This document shows positions 1 through 7,822 of a stretch of 64,000 bases of DNA, piece after piece. The position numbers and the translations under genes were made by a program. Source of the DNA: Pseudomonas sp. AN-1 (lineage in GTDB: Bacteria > Pseudomonadota > Gammaproteobacteria > Pseudomonadales > Pseudomonadaceae). The DNA is taken from contig NZ_CP139195.1 of assembly GCF_034057115.1 (NCBI RefSeq), positions 4,340,001 to 4,404,000 on the forward strand, read 5' to 3'. Below the pieces are notes generated by a model. That model was not told where the DNA came from, searched no databases, and saw only the letters and a program-made list of their open reading frames with translations. Position 1 is the stretch's first letter. Every line of letters starts with the position of its first letter.

Positions 1-130
1 TCCCGCCGCCCCATTTTCGCCCCGCGTGCGCAAGGGCTGTGCACGCGGTCGTCGGCCGGGCTCCCGCTGGACGAAGCGAATTTCCCTGCTCCCGCTGAAA
101 CCCTCGTCAAATCAACGGATTGAAAGAGTC

Positions 131-146
131 TGGCATGCCATGTGCT
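131..146 (+). promoter_or_regulatory. Candidate sigma-54 (-24/-12) promoter for the dmm operon
   Basis: The bases TGGCAT-GCCATG-TGCT fit the -24 GG and -12 GC elements with the correct 10-base spacing between GG and GC. The start codon of dmmA is 97 bases downstream. Nitrogen-type control of amine use would fit. It is a by-eye match only, and the palindrome at 155-171 would overlap the start of transcription. Confidence 0.45.
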
Positions 147-154
147 TTCCCTTT

Positions 155-171
155 GAGAACAAAATGTTCTC
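155..171. promoter_or_regulatory. Palindrome GAGAAC-N5-GTTCTC before dmmA
   Basis: A perfect 6-5-6 inverted repeat 72 bp before the dmmA start. Its half-sites fit GRGAA-N7-TTCYC, also found before tmm and before the HTH-PAS regulator gene. Probably an operator. Confidence 0.6.
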
Positions 172-242
172 TTGGGTAATTTTATCCGTCGTGCAGCGGC
201 CCCCGGCCGCGTTGCCCGGCGGGAGCACGGGAGGGGTGGCGG

Positions 243-782
243 ATGAGTGGCGCGGTCACGGGCGCGATGCCCAGCAAGCCGGTGTACGCACCGGAGGTTT
301 CCATCCTCGCCAGCGGGCGACGCCTGCTGGTGATCCAGGATGCCGGCGCGGAGGAGGCTGCCCGTCTGCACGGGCAACTGACGGCCGACGGCCGGGCGGT
401 GGAGCGGGTCGCCCTGCACGGCGAAGCCGGCGGCGGCGATTTCGAGCTGCTGCAGGTGCGCGTGCTCGCCCTGCTGTCGGCGGCGCCGGTCGGCAGCCGC
501 CTGTACGTCTGCGGCGACGAGAGCTTCCTCTGGCGCGTCTACCGCCTGGCGCGCAGCAGCGGCCTGCTCGCCGAGGAGATCGAACTGGTGCGCGCCGGTA
601 GCCGCCGCGAGCTGTACTGCGTGCACTGCGCGCACCTGCAGAGTATCGGCGGCGAGGGTGAGGTGACCTGCCAGGGCTGCGGCGTGCGCCTGCTGGTGCG
701 CGAGCATTTCTCCCGGCGCCTGGGCGCCTACATGGGCGTGTGCCTGGACCCGGACCAGCCCTTCGCGGAGGCCCGGCCATGA
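243..782 (+). CDS. dmmA: Dimethylamine monooxygenase small subunit (DmmA family)
   Basis: This 179-residue protein is the small subunit of the heme-dependent oxidative N-demethylase (dimethylamine monooxygenase), which turns dimethylamine into methylamine and formaldehyde. The sequence shows a C-terminal Cys4 knuckle, C126-x2-C129 and C143-x2-C146, expected to bind zinc or iron, after an alpha/beta N-terminal part without a recognisable motif. It is the first gene of a four-gene operon and its stop overlaps the next start (ATGA). The start has an AGGGG-type ribosome site; M9 (267) is a possible alternative. Subunit letters vary between descriptions of this complex; DmmA for the Cys4 subunit follows my memory of family naming. 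The role rests on the Cys motif plus the operon partners. Confidence 0.8.
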   Translation: MSGAVTGAMPSKPVYAPEVSILASGRRLLVIQDAGAEEAARLHGQLTADGRAVERVALHGEAGGGDFELLQVRVLALLSAAPVGSRLYVCGDESFLWRVYRLARSSGLLAEEIELVRAGSRRELYCVHCAHLQSIGGEGEVTCQGCGVRLLVREHFSRRLGAYMGVCLDPDQPFAEARP

Positions 783-1735
783 ACGGACTGCTCGACGTGC
801 GGGTGGCCGCGGTGCGCCAGCTGACCCCGCTGGTGCGCGAATTCACCTTCGAGGCCGCGCACGGCATGCTGCCCGGCTTTTCCGCCGGCAGCCATGTGCT
901 GGTGCACCTGCCGACGGCGCAGCGCACCCTGCGCAACGCCTACTCGCTGCTCGGCGATCCGGCCGATGCGCAGCGCTACCGCATCGCCGTGCGCCTGCAG
1001 GAGGACTCGCGCGGCGGCTCGCGCTTCCTGCACGAACAGGTGGGTGAGGGCGACCGCCTGCAGCTGTCGCCGCCGGCCAACCTGTTCGCCCTGCATTCCC
1101 AGGCGCAGCATCACCTGCTGATCGCCGGCGGCATCGGCATCACCCCGTTCCTCGCCCAGAGCGCCGAACTGCAGCGCCGCGGCGCCAGCTTCGAGCTGCA
1201 CCATGCCTGCCGCGGCGGGCTCACCGATGCCTATCGCGACGAGCTGACCGCACGTCTCGGCGCACGCTTCCACGCTTACGACGCCGGCGCCGGCGCGCGC
1301 CTCGACCTGGCGGCCGTGCTGGCCGGCCAGCCGCTCGGCAGCCACGTCTACGTCTGCGGTCCGCAGCGGCTGATCGACGGCGTGCGCGAGGCGGCCGCCG
1401 CTCTCGGCTGGCCGGCGCAGCGGGTGCACTGGGAAGCCTTCGCCGCCGCGCCCGGTGCCGGTGCGCCGGCCGAACCCTTCGTCGCCGAGCTGGCGGGGAG
1501 CGGCCGGCGCATCGCGGTGCCCGCCGAGGTCAGCCTGCTGGAGGCGCTGGAAGCCGCCGGGGTGGCGGTGCCCAGCCTGTGCCGCGGCGGGGTCTGCGGT
1601 CAGTGCGCGACGCGCCATCTCGCCGGCGAGGTCGAGCATCGCGACGCATGCCTCGGCGCCGCCGAGCGCACCCGCCAGCTGATGCCCTGCGTTTCCCGCG
1701 GCCGTTGCGGCAGCACCCTGTTGCTCGATCTCTGA
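779..1735 (+). CDS. Dimethylamine monooxygenase / N-demethylase reductase subunit (FMN, 2Fe-2S)
   Basis: A 318-residue PDR/VanB-type oxidoreductase that carries electrons from NAD(P)H to the heme subunit. Visible parts in order: an FMN-binding beta barrel with RNAYSL at residues 52-57, a nucleotide-binding domain with GGIGITP at 117-123 and CGP at 193-195, and a C-terminal plant-type ferredoxin domain with cluster cysteines C268, C273, C276 and C304. The length fits this class. The ATG overlaps the stop of dmmA by four bases, so translation is probably coupled. It corresponds to the beta subunit of the HODM complex described from P. mendocina. It resembles vanillate demethylase reductases, but the neighbours make the amine demethylase assignment far more likely. 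Confidence 0.85.
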   Translation: MNGLLDVRVAAVRQLTPLVREFTFEAAHGMLPGFSAGSHVLVHLPTAQRTLRNAYSLLGDPADAQRYRIAVRLQEDSRGGSRFLHEQVGEGDRLQLSPPANLFALHSQAQHHLLIAGGIGITPFLAQSAELQRRGASFELHHACRGGLTDAYRDELTARLGARFHAYDAGAGARLDLAAVLAGQPLGSHVYVCGPQRLIDGVREAAAALGWPAQRVHWEAFAAAPGAGAPAEPFVAELAGSGRRIAVPAEVSLLEALEAAGVAVPSLCRGGVCGQCATRHLAGEVEHRDACLGAAERTRQLMPCVSRGRCGSTLLLDL

Positions 1736-1750
1736 GAGGAGTAGTCCGTC

Positions 1751-2779
1751 ATGCCCGTCACCCTCAAGCCGCTGGAAAGCTACCGGGACGATTTCACCTT
1801 CCGCAACAGCCCGCAGGCCATCGCGCGCTTTCCCTTCCCGTTCCCCGAAGACCAGTACATGTACTCGGTCAACATCGAGCCGGCCGGCTGCGGCGCGCCG
1901 GGCTCGGTGTTCGAGCACTGCTTCGACATCGACGAGCACTACCGCTCGGAAACCGCCGAGCGCGCGCGGGTGCTGGCCCGCGATCCGCTGCGCTGCGTGG
2001 TCATGCCGCACATGCACGAGGCCTGCTGGGACGCGCTGGAAATGCTGATGACCCACCTGGCCGCCGATTACCCGGAGCTGTTCCGCCTGACCCGCGACGG
2101 CGACCAGTGGACCTGGGAGAACCACGCCCTCGACATCCGCCAGCGCTTCACCTTCGGCGACGCCGACACCTTGCCCTACGAGCCGCTGGAGTACATCGGC
2201 CGCCAGGTGCAGGGCGACTTCGCCCTGCTCGACCAGCGCGACGGCGACCTGTTCATGGACGCCGGCCTGGTCACCGGGCCGGCCGACTGGTCGCTGGCCT
2301 TCGACGCCGGCATGAGCTTCAGGCAGTGGCATGCGCCGGTGCCGATGGCCCACCAGCTGGGCGTGTTCGACCGCGCGCTGAAGTTTTTGCTGAACATCCC
2401 GGTCGAGCGCCCGGCGCGCCGGCTGAACTGGACCATGACCGTCAACCCGCGTCTGGACACTTCCTCGGAAACCTTCCACGAGTGGGGCCACGAGCGCGGC
2501 CTGGTCACCGCGGACAACGTCGCGAAACTGGTGCACCTGCGCGTCGAGCTGCAGCACATGGCGCGCCTGCCGCGCAGCAACGCGCTGCTGTTCGGCATCC
2601 GCACCTACCTGATCAGCCTCGAGGAGCTGGCGAGCAACCCGGTCTGGGCGCGGCGCCTGCACCGCGTGCTGCGCGACCTGCCCGAGGCCATCGCCGACTA
2701 CAAGGGCCTGACCCGCTACCGGCAGACGGTGGTGGACTGGCTGCGCCAGTACGACCCCGACGCCGAGGTCGCTGCGTAG
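1751..2779 (+). CDS. Heme-dependent oxidative N-demethylase alpha subunit (DUF3445, PAS-fold heme enzyme)
   Basis: A 342-residue protein of the DUF3445 family, the catalytic heme subunit of HODM / dimethylamine monooxygenase. In this family a PAS fold has become a heme oxygenase that removes a methyl group from dimethylamine using O2. Family features seen are the FPFPEDQYMYS-type N-terminus, a His-rich segment (MPHMHEACWDAL) near residues 95-106, and the conserved FHEWGHERG segment near residues 240-248. Length is typical. The start has a good GAGGAG site 8-13 bases upstream. It lies 15 bp after the reductase and before the folate-dependent subunit, so electron supply, catalysis and formaldehyde capture are encoded together. 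Confidence 0.88.
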   Translation: MPVTLKPLESYRDDFTFRNSPQAIARFPFPFPEDQYMYSVNIEPAGCGAPGSVFEHCFDIDEHYRSETAERARVLARDPLRCVVMPHMHEACWDALEMLMTHLAADYPELFRLTRDGDQWTWENHALDIRQRFTFGDADTLPYEPLEYIGRQVQGDFALLDQRDGDLFMDAGLVTGPADWSLAFDAGMSFRQWHAPVPMAHQLGVFDRALKFLLNIPVERPARRLNWTMTVNPRLDTSSETFHEWGHERGLVTADNVAKLVHLRVELQHMARLPRSNALLFGIRTYLISLEELASNPVWARRLHRVLRDLPEAIADYKGLTRYRQTVVDWLRQYDPDAEVAA

Positions 2780-2796
2780 CGTTACCCACCATGGCC

Positions 2797-2827
2797 GGTG
2801 GATAAGCCGCAGGCGGCGTCATCCACC
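2797..2827. repeat. REP-like inverted repeat
   Basis: GGTGGAT and ATCCACC frame a loop of 17 bases in the gap between the heme subunit gene and dmmD. GGTGGAT-type elements are common dispersed repeats in Pseudomonas. It may stabilise the upstream mRNA. Confidence 0.5.
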
Positions 2828-2906
2828 CTGCGATTACCCGAATACCCCGACCGCCTTGCGTGCGCCGGATGGGCCGGCGCGCGCCCGAAAGATCAAGGAG
2901 AACGAC

Positions 2907-4040
2907 ATGGCCAATTCCTGGCGAATTTCCGCCCTGGCTTCCCGCCATCGCGCCCTCGGCTCGGCCCTCGAGGACTGGAACGGCATGGGCACCGCCTGGA
3001 CCTACGGCGCCACCTCGCTGGCCGAGGCCCACGAGGCGATCCGCACCCGTGCGGGACTGATGGACGTGTCCGGGCTGAAGAAGGTCCACTACGTCGGCCC
3101 GCACGCCGAATCGCTGCTCGAATACGCCACCAGCCGCGACATTTCCAGGCTGTATCCGGGCAAGTCGGTGTACGCGACCATGCTCAGCGAGAGCGGCAAG
3201 TTCGTCGACGACTGCGTGATCTACCGCACCGGCCCCAACGCCTTCATGGTGGTGCACGGCGCAGGCCAGGGCTACGAGATGCTGGTGCGCTCGGCCCAGG
3301 GCCGCCAGGTGGCGGTGCTGTTCGACGACGACCTGCACGACCTGTCGCTGCAGGGCCCGCTGGCGGTGGACTTCCTCGCCGAGCACGTGCCGGGCATCCG
3401 CGAGCTGCCGTACTTCCACCACCTGCAGACCAGGCTGTTCGGCTGCCCGGTGATGATCTCGCGCACCGGCTACACCGGCGAGCGCGGCTACGAGATCTTC
3501 TGCAAGGCCGCCGACGCCCCGCTGCTCTGGGACACCATCCTGGAGAAGGGCAAGGCGCTGGGCATCATCCCCTGCGCCTTCACCGCGCTGGACTGGCTGC
3601 GGGTGGAGAGCTACCTGCTGTTCTTCCCCTACGACAACTCGGAGATGTACCCCTTCGCCGACCAGGCCGCCGGCGACACCCTGTGGGAGCTGGGCCTGGA
3701 CTTCACCGTGTCGCCGACCAAGGGCGAGTTCCGCGGTGGCCTGGAACATGCAAGGCTCAAGGGCAAGGAGCGTTTCCGGATCTTCGGCGTGCTGCTCGAG
3801 GGCGAGCAGGCCGCCGCCGGCGGCGACAGCCTGTGGGCCGACGGCCGCCAGGTCGGGGTGATCACCTGCGCCATGTACTCGCGTCTGACCGGCCAGTCGA
3901 TGGCCATCGCGCGGATGGAGGTGCCCTACGCCGAGCAGGGTTGCCCGCTGGAGGTGCGCGGCAGCCTGGAGGTCAAGGCCATCGCCCACAGCATGCCGTT
4001 CGACGATCCGGAGAAGAAGAAGCGCACGGCCAAGGGCTGA
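2907..4040 (+). CDS. dmmD: GcvT-like tetrahydrofolate-dependent subunit of dimethylamine demethylase
   Basis: A 377-residue aminomethyltransferase-family protein (GcvT fold). In dimethylamine clusters this protein is called DmmD or the HODM delta subunit and captures the released formaldehyde on tetrahydrofolate. Family signatures include RAGLMDVSGLKKV near residues 49-61, the folate-domain segment RTGYTGERGYEIF near 188-200, and a LDWLRVES segment that replaces the usual LRxEAG. AAGGAG lies six bases before the start. A REP-like hairpin sits in the 127-bp gap after the heme subunit. In some other bacteria dmmD comes first in the operon; here it is last. Confidence 0.82.
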   Translation: MANSWRISALASRHRALGSALEDWNGMGTAWTYGATSLAEAHEAIRTRAGLMDVSGLKKVHYVGPHAESLLEYATSRDISRLYPGKSVYATMLSESGKFVDDCVIYRTGPNAFMVVHGAGQGYEMLVRSAQGRQVAVLFDDDLHDLSLQGPLAVDFLAEHVPGIRELPYFHHLQTRLFGCPVMISRTGYTGERGYEIFCKAADAPLLWDTILEKGKALGIIPCAFTALDWLRVESYLLFFPYDNSEMYPFADQAAGDTLWELGLDFTVSPTKGEFRGGLEHARLKGKERFRIFGVLLEGEQAAAGGDSLWADGRQVGVITCAMYSRLTGQSMAIARMEVPYAEQGCPLEVRGSLEVKAIAHSMPFDDPEKKKRTAKG

Positions 4041-4043
4041 TCA

Positions 4044-4102
4044 GTAGGGAGCGCCGTGCGCACCGCTCTCCACGTCGGGGCGGTGCGCATGGCGAACCCT
4101 GC
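4044..4102. repeat. Paired REP element (REPIN) after dmmD
   Basis: GTAGGGAGCGCC...GCGCACC (4044-4064) is followed in opposite orientation by GGTGCGCATGGCGAACCCTGC-type sequence at 4082-4102. The same element family recurs at 11582-11682. It sits directly after the dmmD stop. Confidence 0.6.
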
Positions 4103-4113
4103 GAATAGATACC

Positions 4114-4191
4114 GGCGCCGCCCGCACGATGGGCGGCGTCCGTCAACGCGTTCCTGGGGCAGGAACCGGGCGGCACACGGACGTGCCGCCT
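4114..4191 (+). promoter_or_regulatory. Two hairpins with ACGA and ACGG loops before the SMR gene (guanidine-II-like, weak)
   Basis: Hairpin 1 (4114-4140) has a ten-pair stem including one G-T and loop GCACGAT. Hairpin 2 (4168-4191) has a nine-pair stem with one G-T and loop ACGGAC. Guanidine-II (mini-ykkC) riboswitches are two hairpins with ACGR tetraloops before SMR genes, so loop content and context fit. The loops here are larger than four bases and a third hairpin (4150-4166) lies between, so the match is imperfect. The second hairpin ends 24 bases before the start codon. Confidence 0.25.
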
Positions 4192-4215
4192 GATTTTCAT
4201 TGCAAGGGGGGAGAC

Positions 4216-4560
4216 ATGTTCACCGGTACCAGCGCCGGCTGGTGGTTCCTGATCAGCGCCGGCATCTGCGAGATCTGCTACGCCGCCGTCATCCCGAGGA
4301 CCGCAGGCTTCACCCGCCTGTGGCCGACGCTCTACTGCGCGCTGTTCATCGGCCTCAGCCTGTACCTGCTGGCCCTGGCCATGCGCACCCTGCCGGTGGG
4401 CACCGCCTATGCGGTGTGGGTCGGCATCGGTGCGGTGGGCACGGCGATCTACGGCATCGCCTTCCTCGGCGAGGCCGCCAACGCCGGGCGTATCGCCTGC
4501 CTGCTGCTGATCGTCGCCGGGGTGGTGGGGCTCAAGCTGTTCTCGCCGCAACTGACCTGA
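4216..4560 (+). CDS. Small multidrug resistance (SMR) transporter, SugE/Gdx-like
   Basis: A 114-residue four-helix SMR exporter of the inner membrane. The membrane-buried glutamate is present in ICEIC (about residue 18), and the SugE/Gdx signature LPVGTAYAVWVGIGAVG runs from about residue 60. The GTAYAVW form separates it from EmrE. Residues after the glutamate (YAAVIPRTAGF) differ from the guanidinium-exporter pattern (WAVGLKYTHGF), so its substrate may differ. It follows the dimethylamine operon on the same strand, with a REP pair and further hairpins in between, so separate expression is possible. Export of guanidinium, methylated amines or quaternary amines are all open. Confidence 0.8.
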   Translation: MFTGTSAGWWFLISAGICEICYAAVIPRTAGFTRLWPTLYCALFIGLSLYLLALAMRTLPVGTAYAVWVGIGAVGTAIYGIAFLGEAANAGRIACLLLIVAGVVGLKLFSPQLT

Positions 4561-4723
4561 GCCGCGCAGCGGCTCATCTGCGCCGGCGGGCCGGCGCCAT
4601 GCCGCCAGTCGTCCCACCATGCCGGTCGGATATTTTCCGCTTCTGCGGAAAGTCGCAGCGACGCCCTCCAGCGTGGCTGCTAGCCTTATTCCTACAAGAA
4701 CAACAGCCATAAGGAGGCAAGGG

Positions 4724-5194
4724 ATGGACATGGCGTATTGCCCGGAGTCGTGGCTGGATGCGTCGCAGGCTCTGGATCGTTTGCGTGAACTGACCGGCCT
4801 GTCCCTGGGCAGCCGGCAGTTGCTGACCCTGTGCCAGGCCGAGCTGTGCCGGGTCTTCATCGATTGCTCCTTCGCCCATGGCGTGGTCGACGCCGAACAG
4901 ATGTTCGTGCGGCGGGTCCGCGGCATTGGCTGCTGCCAGCTGCTCGATGGTGGCGAGTGGAGCGGGGCGGGCGCCTCCGGCATGCTGACCGTCAGCGGCA
5001 GCGTGGTGGTATACGGGAGCGTCTGGGTGTACGAGGCCGAGCAGGGGCGTCCCGGCCGGGAGGAGGGGGTCTGGCGCATGAGCCTCGGCGCGCTGTCGCG
5101 CAGGCTGTATTTCAGCCCCGGCGATCTGCTGGGCCTTGCCGAGCGGATCCGCGAGGGCGAGCAGCGGCTGCAGGCGCGTCGCGCCTCGGCCTGA
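4724..5194 (+). CDS. Conserved hypothetical protein
   Basis: A 156-residue protein that I do not recognise. The start is chosen because AAGGAGG lies about seven bases upstream. The sequence is soluble-looking, with no signal peptide or membrane segment. It has several cysteines near the middle (GIGCCQLLDGGEW) and a helical, charged C-terminus (RIREGEQRLQARRASA). It is convergent with the ZapE-type gene, with a long imperfect hairpin in the gap. Codon use resembles the neighbours, so it is likely a real gene, but no function can be given. Confidence 0.6.
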   Translation: MDMAYCPESWLDASQALDRLRELTGLSLGSRQLLTLCQAELCRVFIDCSFAHGVVDAEQMFVRRVRGIGCCQLLDGGEWSGAGASGMLTVSGSVVVYGSVWVYEAEQGRPGREEGVWRMSLGALSRRLYFSPGDLLGLAERIREGEQRLQARRASA

Positions 5195-5212
5195 CGCATG
5201 AGGTTTTCCCCG

Positions 5213-5256
5213 CAGGCGGCAAGGCAGGATCGCACTCCTGCCCTTGCTGCCGCCTG
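5213..5256. terminator. Long imperfect hairpin between convergent genes
   Basis: AGGCGGCA...GCAGGA pairs with TCCTGCC...TGCCGCCT with small bulges. It lies between the hypothetical gene (ends 5194) and the ZapE-type gene (ends 5351). There is no T run, so it may be a REP-type or Rho-dependent structure. Confidence 0.35.
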
Positions 5257-5350
5257 ACGCGCGCGGTCGCCGCAGCAGACCGACTTCCCGGCTGCGATGG
5301 CGCGCCCGGACTGGCGCAGGTTGCGCCTGCCCGGCGCTCGCGCGAGGCGT

Positions 5351-6487
5351 TCAGGGCCTGGCGAAGCGCGCCAGCTGCATCTCGCGCAGGCGGCTCAGCG
5401 TGCGGCGGAACGGGAAGGCCAGGCCGCCCTCGGTGTACAGCTGCTCCAGCGCCACCTGCGCTTCCAGGTACAGCGGCACGCGGCGGTCGTAGCACTCGTC
5501 GACCAGGGCGATGAAGCGCCGCACGCTGTCGTCGAGCACCGACAGCTCGGGCAACTGGCGGTCGCCGGCGACCACCCGTTCCACGCCGTCCTCGGTGCCG
5601 CGGGCGATGCGCGCGGCGCGCCGGCGGGCGCTGAGGTTGGGCACTTCGCCGAGCAGGATCGCCGGGAAGCGGTCGCACAGGGCGATGAAGTCGAAGGCCG
5701 CCAGCGGCTGCTGGCAGAGGTCGGCGTAGCGGCACCAGAGCGCCGCCGGGCTGTGGCGCAGCGCGCCGATCCGGCGCGGGCCGATCTCGACCGGCTCGGT
5801 GGACACCGGCAGGCCGGCGCTCAGCTGCGCGAACACCGCCTCCAGCGCGCTGGGCTGGCCGGTCTCGGCGATCCAGTAGCGCTGCTGCAGCGCGCCGGGA
5901 TGCAGGCGGTGATCGGTGCCGCCGTCCACCGCCACCACCTGCATGTGCCGCTCGAGGGCGGCGATCGCCGGCAGGAAGCGCTGGCGGTTGAAGCCATCGG
6001 CGTACAGCTGCGCCGGCGGCTGGTTGGAGGTGGCGACCACGGTGACCTGCTCGACGAACAGCGCCTGCAGCAGCGGGCCGAGCAGCATGGCGTCGCCGAT
6101 GTCGCTGACGAACAGCTCGTCGAAGCACAGCACGCGCACCTCGGCGGCCAGTTCGCGGGCCAGCGCCGGCAGCGGGTCGGCGGTGCCGGTGAGCTGGAAC
6201 AGGCGGCGGTGCACCCAGCGCATGAAATGGTGGAAGTGCTGGCGCCGCGCCGGCACCTGCAGGCTGGCGTGGAACTGGTCCATCAGCCAGGTCTTGCCGC
6301 GGCCGACCGGCCCCCACAGGTACACCCCGCGTGGCGGCGGGCCGCTGCGGTGCAGCGCCGCATGGCAGTCGTCCAGCAGCTGCGCGGCCTGGCGCTGGGC
6401 CTCGTCGGCCTGGAAGCCGGCGGCGACGGCGGCCTGCCAGGCGGCCAGCGGCGCCAGGGGGCGGTGCTCGGTGGCGCCGTGCGGCAT
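5351..6487 (-). CDS. zapE: ZapE/AFG1-type ATPase
   Basis: A 378-residue AAA-type P-loop ATPase of the AFG1/ZapE family; ZapE acts at the FtsZ ring during division, and the mitochondrial relative AFG1 handles membrane proteins. Visible motifs are Walker A GPVGRGKT near residues 59-66, Walker B LCFDELFVSDIGDA, and the sensor-type segment VVATSNQPP. Length matches the family. Its ATG directly abuts the stop of the upstream deaminase gene, so the two form an operon. Pseudomonads can carry more than one zapE-like gene, so this may be a paralogue rather than the division protein. Confidence 0.8.
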   Translation of the reverse strand: MPHGATEHRPLAPLAAWQAAVAAGFQADEAQRQAAQLLDDCHAALHRSGPPPRGVYLWGPVGRGKTWLMDQFHASLQVPARRQHFHHFMRWVHRRLFQLTGTADPLPALARELAAEVRVLCFDELFVSDIGDAMLLGPLLQALFVEQVTVVATSNQPPAQLYADGFNRQRFLPAIAALERHMQVVAVDGGTDHRLHPGALQQRYWIAETGQPSALEAVFAQLSAGLPVSTEPVEIGPRRIGALRHSPAALWCRYADLCQQPLAAFDFIALCDRFPAILLGEVPNLSARRRAARIARGTEDGVERVVAGDRQLPELSVLDDSVRRFIALVDECYDRRVPLYLEAQVALEQLYTEGGLAFPFRRTLSRLREMQLARFARP

Positions 6488-6943
6488 TCAGGCCTGCCCC
6501 GCGTCGTCGACGCCGATGTCCTCGTTCCACAGCTCGGGACGCGCAGCGATGAACTCGCGCATCAGGGCGATGCAGGTTTCATCCTGCAGCACCTCGACCT
6601 GCACGCCGCGCGTGCGCAGCAGCTCCTCCTCGCCCATGAAGGTACGGTTCTCGCCGACGATCACCTTCGGGATGCCGTAGAGCAGGATGGCGCCGCTGCA
6701 CATCGGGCAGGGCGACAGGGTGGTGTAGAGCACCGCGTCGCGGTAGACGCTGGCCGGCTGGCGGCCGGCGTTCTCGAAGGCGTCCATCTCGCCGTGGCGG
6801 ATGGCGCTGCCCTGCTGCACCCGGCGGTTGTGGCCGCGGCCGATGATGCGGCCCCGGTGGACGATCACCGAGCCGATGGGGATGCCGCCCTCGGCGAGGC
6901 CCGCTCGGGCTTCCTCGATGGCGGCTTGCATGAACGGATCCAT
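6488..6943 (-). CDS. Nucleoside/cytosine deaminase family protein
   Basis: A 151-residue zinc-dependent deaminase of the CDA fold. The catalytic motif is HGEMDAFENAGR, with the His ligand and proton-shuttling Glu, followed by SPCPMCSGAILL with the two Cys ligands. The FENAGR and IPIGSVIV segments resemble the yeast-type cytosine deaminase more than TadA, so free cytosine or a related heterocycle is a likelier substrate than tRNA. The start ATG follows GAGGAAGCCCC on the minus strand. It is immediately upstream of the ZapE-type gene with no gap. Confidence 0.8.
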   Translation of the reverse strand: MDPFMQAAIEEARAGLAEGGIPIGSVIVHRGRIIGRGHNRRVQQGSAIRHGEMDAFENAGRQPASVYRDAVLYTTLSPCPMCSGAILLYGIPKVIVGENRTFMGEEELLRTRGVQVEVLQDETCIALMREFIAARPELWNEDIGVDDAGQA

Positions 6944-7056
6944 GGGGCTTCCTCGCGATGGAACGGTCGGGAAGCCATCATAACCCTGTCCGGCGCGTTG
7001 GCCGATGTGTTGCCGGAAATCTGCGCCCCGGGCCGCGGCAGCCCGGGGGCGGGACA

Positions 7057-7530
7057 TCAGCGGTTGGTGCTGCCCATCAGCACGCCGTACTGCTTGCGGC
7101 TGAAGCCGGCGGTCAGCGGGGCACCTTCGTAGTTGCAGGTGACGCTCACCTTGATGCCCTGCTGGTGGTCGTAGTAGGTGTGGTTGTCGGGCTTGTCGAT
7201 GGCCAGTTCGAGCGCGCTGGCGTCGACGCCCAGTTCCTTGAGCGCCGCCACCGAGTCGAGCGGCTGCTTCGGGCTGCACGGGGGAGTACCGCGGAACTCG
7301 ACGTCGGCGTAGCCGATGCTGGTGCCGTCGGCCTCGAGGAAGACATGGTGCCTGGCGGTGTCGAACACCACGTTGTTGGCCTGGTTGGGCTGCACGCCGG
7401 CGCGGCTGGCGGCTTCCTTCACCGGCAGGTCGAGGTACTTGAACGGCTGTTGGGCGGGATCGCCCTGGGCGACGGCCTGGTGGGCGACGACGAGGAGAGC
7501 GACAGCGGGTGCAAAGCAGCGAATTTTCAT
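7057..7530 (-). CDS. Hypothetical secreted protein
   Basis: A 157-residue protein with a clear N-terminal signal peptide (AVALLVVAHQAVAQG, cleavage after AVA near residue 21). The mature part is hydrophilic, with PPCSP and VTCNYEG providing two cysteines that could form a disulphide. A short A/T-rich leader precedes the start, unusual for this region and compatible with its own promoter. I do not recognise the family. It sits alone between the deaminase and the ammonium transporter, on the same strand as both. Confidence 0.6.
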   Translation of the reverse strand: MKIRCFAPAVALLVVAHQAVAQGDPAQQPFKYLDLPVKEAASRAGVQPNQANNVVFDTARHHVFLEADGTSIGYADVEFRGTPPCSPKQPLDSVAALKELGVDASALELAIDKPDNHTYYDHQQGIKVSVTCNYEGAPLTAGFSRKQYGVLMGSTNR

Positions 7531-7784
7531 TTTTCTAGTTTTCTTTCGTTATTGGCCAAGAAACCCCCCATGGGGCCGTGAGCGGCGGGGCGCACCGCTC
7601 GCGCGTCGAGCGGCGGGAGTATGCCCAAGGCGGCGGCAGCGTCGAAGTCGATCAAGGTCTTACGCGGCGATGGCGGCGGCGCGCGCGCTTTGTGCGTTGC
7701 GTCACATTCCCGTGCGTGACACGGTGCCGCAGGGCGTGGCCCGGCCATGCCGCCATCCGGGAGCCGTCGCCGCTGGCCGGCACG

Positions 7785-7819
7785 CCCCGCCCCGCGGCCG
7801 GACGGGCCGCGGGGCGGGG
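7785..7819. terminator. GC-rich hairpin after amt
   Basis: CCCCGCCCCGCGGCC (7785-7799) pairs perfectly with GGCCGCGGGGCGGGG (7805-7819). It begins three bases after the amt stop on the minus strand. No T run follows. The remaining gap to 7531 holds nothing else I can name. Confidence 0.45.
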
Positions 7820-7822
7820 AAC

